Below, piece after piece: positions 5,429-7,538 of a stretch of 7,538 bases of DNA (position 1 is the first letter of the stretch; each line of letters starts with the position of its first letter). Location of the stretch: assembly GCA_017409645.1 (NCBI GenBank), contig JAFQSI010000201.1, forward strand, positions 1 to 7,538. The letters run 5' to 3'. A model generated the notes under the pieces. It had not been told where the DNA came from. It did no database searches and was given only the letters and a program-made list of their open reading frames with translations. The position numbers and the translations under genes are program-made. The DNA is from Oscillospiraceae bacterium. Lineage in GTDB: Bacteria; Bacillota; Clostridia; Oscillospirales; Oscillospiraceae.

Positions 5429-6010
5429 ATGTTTTTGAGTTGGTTCTGGATCTGCGCCATGCTTTGCGCCGCTTTTTTTGCCTTCTTAACAAATACCGGG
5501 GCCGCCGCAGCCGCCGCGCTGCTGGAGGGGGCCGGAAATGCCGTGGAGCTTTCCGTCGCCATGGCGGGTCCGCTGGCCCTCTGGGCCGGACTTGGAAGGC
5601 TCATGGACCGGGTGGGGCTGACGGCCGGGCTGGCGAAGCTCCTCTCCCCCGTCCTCGGCAGGCTCTTCCCCTCCAGCCGGGAAGACGGGGTTCTGGCGAA
5701 GCATCTGAGCGCCAACGTGACGGCAAACCTGCTGGGCCTGGGCAACGCAGCCACCCCCATGGGCATCCGGGCCGCGGGACGGCTCCGGGACCCCGGCGAC
5801 CCAGGCCGGGCCACGGACCAGCTGTGCCGGCTGGTGGTGATGAACACCGCCTCCATCCAGCTGCTGCCCACCACCGTGGCGGCGGTCCGGCAGAGTGCCG
5901 GATGTCCGGACCCCTTCGACATCCTGCCCTGCGTCTGGGTCAGCAGCATCCTGTCGGTCAGTGCAGGACTGCTGGCGGCGAAGCTGCTGGGGAGGGTCTG
6001 GCGTGGGTGA
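5429..6010 (+). CDS. spmA: Spore maturation protein SpmA
   Basis: This is a membrane protein of 193 residues (B. subtilis SpmA has about 196) of the nucleoside-recognition/Gate-domain family. In B. subtilis spmA and spmB are needed for full core dehydration of the spore; the transported species, if any, is not known. Seen: hydrophobic segments at about 3-20, 42-56 and 166-187, the conserved SANVTANLLGLGNAATPMGI (94-113), and VVMNTASIQLLPTTVAAVR (136-154). The ATG at 5429 is preceded by GGAGGG (5416-5421) with seven bases between. The frame stays open upstream to 5294, but that part overlaps the abrB promoter and has no ribosome site. The 3' end overlaps spmB by eight bases. dacB, which leads this operon in B. 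subtilis, is not adjacent. No convincing promoter was found; sporulation-sigma control is expected from the family but not shown. Confidence 0.93.
   Translation: MFLSWFWICAMLCAAFFAFLTNTGAAAAAALLEGAGNAVELSVAMAGPLALWAGLGRLMDRVGLTAGLAKLLSPVLGRLFPSSREDGVLAKHLSANVTANLLGLGNAATPMGIRAAGRLRDPGDPGRATDQLCRLVVMNTASIQLLPTTVAAVRQSAGCPDPFDILPCVWVSSILSVSAGLLAAKLLGRVWRG
5991..5996 (+). promoter_or_regulatory. Ribosome binding site of spmB inside spmA
   Basis: GGAGGG within the last codons of spmA lies six bases before the GTG at 6003. It marks that GTG as the spmB start and indicates translational coupling of the two genes. Confidence 0.8.
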
Positions 6011-6515
6011 GTACATCGTCCCGCTGATCCTGGCTGTGACCGCCGTTGCCGCATTACATAGGAGGGAAAACGCCTACGACGTCCTGACGGACGGGGCAAG
6101 GGACGGCTTCAAAATGCTCAAAACCATCGCGCCCAGCCTGGTCATGCTGCTGAGCGCCGTGGGGATGCTTCGCTCCTCCGGCGCGCTGGAAGCACTGTCC
6201 GTCCTCCTCTCCCCTGTCCTCAAAGCGCTGGGCATCCCCGCCGAGACGGTGCTTCTCATGCTGGTGCGGCCCATCAGCGGCAGCGCCGCCCTGGCCATCG
6301 GCGCAGAGCTGATCACCGCCCACGGCCCCGACTCCCTGGTCGGACGGACGGCAGCGGTGATGCTGGGCTCCACGGAGACGACCTTCTACACCATCTCCGT
6401 CTACTTCGGCGCCTGGGGCATCACCAAGACAAGGTATGCCGTCCCGGCGGCCCTGATCGCGGATCTTGTGGGATTCCTGGCGGCAAGCTGGAGTGTCACA
6501 CTGTTCTATCAGTAA
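6003..6515 (+). CDS. spmB: Spore maturation protein SpmB
   Basis: This is the partner of SpmA, 170 residues (B. subtilis SpmB has about 178), an integral membrane protein acting in spore core dehydration. Hydrophobic segments lie at about 4-18, 42-56, 62-75, 82-100 and 147-165. The family signature is intact: LVRPISGSAALAIGAEL (87-103), HGPDSLVGRTAAVMLGSTET (107-126) and TFYTISVYFGAWGITKTRYA (127-146). The start is a GTG at 6003, giving MGEYIVPLIL after initiation. It overlaps the end of spmA by eight bases and is served by GGAGGG inside spmA. A longer reading from 5895 would overlap spmA by more than 100 bases without a ribosome site and is rejected. Two hairpins follow the stop codon. Confidence 0.94.
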   Translation: MGEYIVPLILAVTAVAALHRRENAYDVLTDGARDGFKMLKTIAPSLVMLLSAVGMLRSSGALEALSVLLSPVLKALGIPAETVLLMLVRPISGSAALAIGAELITAHGPDSLVGRTAAVMLGSTETTFYTISVYFGAWGITKTRYAVPAALIADLVGFLAASWSVTLFYQ

Positions 6516-6520
6516 TATCG

Positions 6521-6551
6521 TGTAGGGGACGGCTTCTGGACGGTCCCTACG
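6521..6551. repeat. Imperfect palindrome GTAGGGGAC / GTCCCTAC after spmB
   Basis: GTAGGGGAC (6522-6530) pairs with GTCCCTAC (6543-6550) with one bulged G. The hexamer GGACGG occurs twice inside (6527-6532, 6538-6543). No U-tract follows, so it is not a good terminator by itself. It resembles the GTAGGGG...CCCTAC intergenic palindromes that I recall as dispersed in Oscillospiraceae genomes. Membership of that family is inference from resemblance only. Confidence 0.5.
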
Positions 6552-6560
6552 TACCATGGC

Positions 6561-6594
6561 ACAAAAAAGAGCGCACCACTTTCGTGGTGCGCTC
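6561..6594 (-). terminator. Intrinsic terminator of the CD1247-type gene
   Basis: GAGCGCACCAC (6569-6579) and its exact complement (6584-6594) form an 11-bp stem with a four-base loop. On the minus strand TTTTTTGT follows (6568-6561). It begins 17 bases after the stop of the minus-strand gene and ends the efp-containing transcript. On the plus strand the following GATTGCATTTTG is a weak U-tract, so it may partly stop spmAB transcripts too. Confidence 0.9.
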
Positions 6595-6611
6595 GATTGC
6601 ATTTTGAAGAA

Positions 6612-7073
6612 TTACTCCTCGTCCTCGTCGTCGAAGGAGAACTCCAGGACCTCGCCGCAGTTGTCGCAGACGATGGAACCCTCTTCCAGAGTCTCCTCGT
6701 CGAAGGCGATCACTTCGCCGCAGGCGCAGGTGACCTCGTAGACGGTAGTCTCCTCGTCACCGAAATCGAAGCCCTCTTCCAGGTCCTCGAAATCGAAGTC
6801 CTCGTCGTCATCCTCGAAATCCTCGTCCTCGAACTCGTACTCGTCCTCGTCCATGGACATGATGAAATCCTCGATGGCGTCCAGATCGTCCTCGATCTCG
6901 TCCAGCTCGTCGGAAATGGCGATGGTGGTCTCCTGCACATCACCCAGGGTCTTGGTCACATCACCCAGCAGCTCGACGATGGCGGCGATCATCTTGCCCT
7001 CGTCCGTCTCGGTGCTGAGCTTCATGCCCTCCATCAGGCCCTTGAGGTATGCGGACTTTTCAGACAGTGTCAT
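6612..7073 (-). CDS. CD1247-type acidic protein with C-terminal zinc ribbon
   Basis: The function is unknown. The 153-residue product begins with a helical N-terminal domain, SEKSAYLKGLMEGMKL (4-19) through about residue 60, resembling the CD1247 N-terminal domain of Clostridia. Next is a very acidic low-complexity stretch (about 55-109, nearly all D, E and F, with heptad-like DELDEIEDDLDAIEDF at 55-70). A small metal-binding domain closes the protein: C116-x-C118 and C136-x2-C139, with CGE after each pair, typical of zinc ribbons. The first pair is CxC rather than the usual CxxC. There is no signal peptide, so it is probably cytoplasmic. An AAGGAG Shine-Dalgarno sequence sits six bases before the ATG at 7073. 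The gene lies 35 bases after efp with no terminator between, so the two are likely co-transcribed. This suggests, but does not show, a link to translation. Confidence 0.8.
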   Translation of the reverse strand: MTLSEKSAYLKGLMEGMKLSTETDEGKMIAAIVELLGDVTKTLGDVQETTIAISDELDEIEDDLDAIEDFIMSMDEDEYEFEDEDFEDDDEDFDFEDLEEGFDFGDEETTVYEVTCACGEVIAFDEETLEEGSIVCDNCGEVLEFSFDDEDEE

Positions 7074-7108
7074 AGCAAACTCCTTTTCTAACGGTAGGGG
7101 TCAGTTTT

Positions 7109-7538
7109 TTACTTTGCGCGGCCCAGGTACTCGCCGGTGCGGGTGTCGATCTGGACGCGGTCGCCCTCGTTGATGAACAGGGGCACCTTGATCTCGGCGC
7201 CGGTCTCAACGGTAGCGGGCTTGGTGACGTTGGTGGCGGTGTTGCCGGCGAAGCCCGGCTCAGTCTTGGTGATCTCCAGCTCGACGAAGTTGGGAACTTC
7301 GACGCCGAAGACCTTGCCCTTGTAGGACATGACGGTGCAGACGTCGTTCTCCTTGACGAACTTGAAGCCGTCGTCCAGGACGTCGCCGTTCAGGGGCTCC
7401 AGCTCGTAGGTCTCCTGGTCCATGAAGTAGTACAGCTCGCCGTCGTTGTAGGAGTACTCCATCTTCTTTCTCTCAATGAAAGCGGTGGGGAACTTGGCAG
7501 AGGGGTTCAGGGAAGTCTCGGTCACGCCGCCGGTAATG
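7109..7538 (-). CDS. efp: Elongation factor P, N-terminus cut by window edge
   Basis: EF-P binds between the P and E sites of ribosomes stalled on consecutive prolines and promotes peptide bond formation. The window holds the last 142 residues of a protein usually about 185 long. Seen: NPSAKFPTAFIERKKMEYSY, then YYFMDQETYE, the middle OB domain with FVKENDVCTVMSYKGKVFGVEVPNFVEL, and the C-terminal OB domain with TEPGFAGNTATNVTKPATVETG and VPLFINEGDRVQIDTRTGEYLGR. These match EF-P throughout. The KOW-like domain I with the modified loop residue is beyond the edge, so the modification type cannot be read. The GTG at 7525 is an internal valine; the frame continues as ITGG toward the edge. The gene stops at TAA 7111-7109 and is followed by the CD1247-type gene. 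Confidence 0.96.
   Translation of the reverse strand, partial: ITGGVTETSLNPSAKFPTAFIERKKMEYSYNDGELYYFMDQETYELEPLNGDVLDDGFKFVKENDVCTVMSYKGKVFGVEVPNFVELEITKTEPGFAGNTATNVTKPATVETGAEIKVPLFINEGDRVQIDTRTGEYLGRAK

Noticed and set aside
7109..7525. EF-P starting at GTG 7525
   Set aside because: The frame continues upstream as ITGG to the window edge, and EF-P needs about 40 more N-terminal residues. The GTG is an internal valine.

Overview
The window reads as a stretch of chromosomal core genome from a GC-rich, endospore-forming member of the Bacillota (Clostridia). An Oscillospiraceae-type gut anaerobe is the best guess. The reasons are the spore maturation genes spmA-spmB, a zinc-knuckle AbrB regulator, a clostridial 2[4Fe-4S] ferredoxin, a CD1247-type acidic protein beside efp, and coding sequence that is visibly GC-rich but carries firmicute promoters and strong AGGAGG ribosome binding sites. 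No plasmid, phage, transposase, CRISPR or RNA gene was seen. The organism assignment is inference.

Layout. Positions 1-2255 (minus) hold most of a clpC-like AAA+ unfoldase gene that starts at TTG and runs off the left edge. A divergent intergenic region of about 155 bases separates it from a ferredoxin gene (2411-2581, plus) that has a good promoter and its own terminator. Next come two RNA methyltransferase genes, trmN6 (2648-3325) and rsmI (3347-4183), both plus. A convergent, less GC-rich gene of unknown function with a PQQ-like beta-propeller pattern (4224-4946, minus) follows, then abrB (5001-5243, minus). A 185-base divergent region carries a perfect-consensus promoter for abrB and two inverted repeats. 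It leads to spmA-spmB (5429-6515, plus, overlapping). A short intergenic region with two hairpins follows. The window ends with a minus-strand pair: efp (5'-truncated by the right edge) and a CD1247-type acidic zinc-ribbon protein.

How the genes fit together. The trmN6 / rsmI / abrB group is a reduced version of the yabB-yazA-yabC-abrB neighbourhood of Bacillus subtilis, lacking yazA and with the propeller gene inserted before abrB. abrB and spmAB share one divergent control region, which fits a transition-state regulator next to sporulation genes. The ClpC protein keeps all ATPase motifs and a ClpP-docking type loop. It has lost both glutamates that read phosphoarginine in B. subtilis ClpC, and no ctsR-mcsA-mcsB genes or CtsR box lie in front of it.

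I see no clearly new multi-gene system here. The observations most worth a second look are the altered ClpC N-domain, the paired inverted repeats in the abrB-spmA region, the orphan propeller gene, and two genes that begin directly behind intrinsic terminators.
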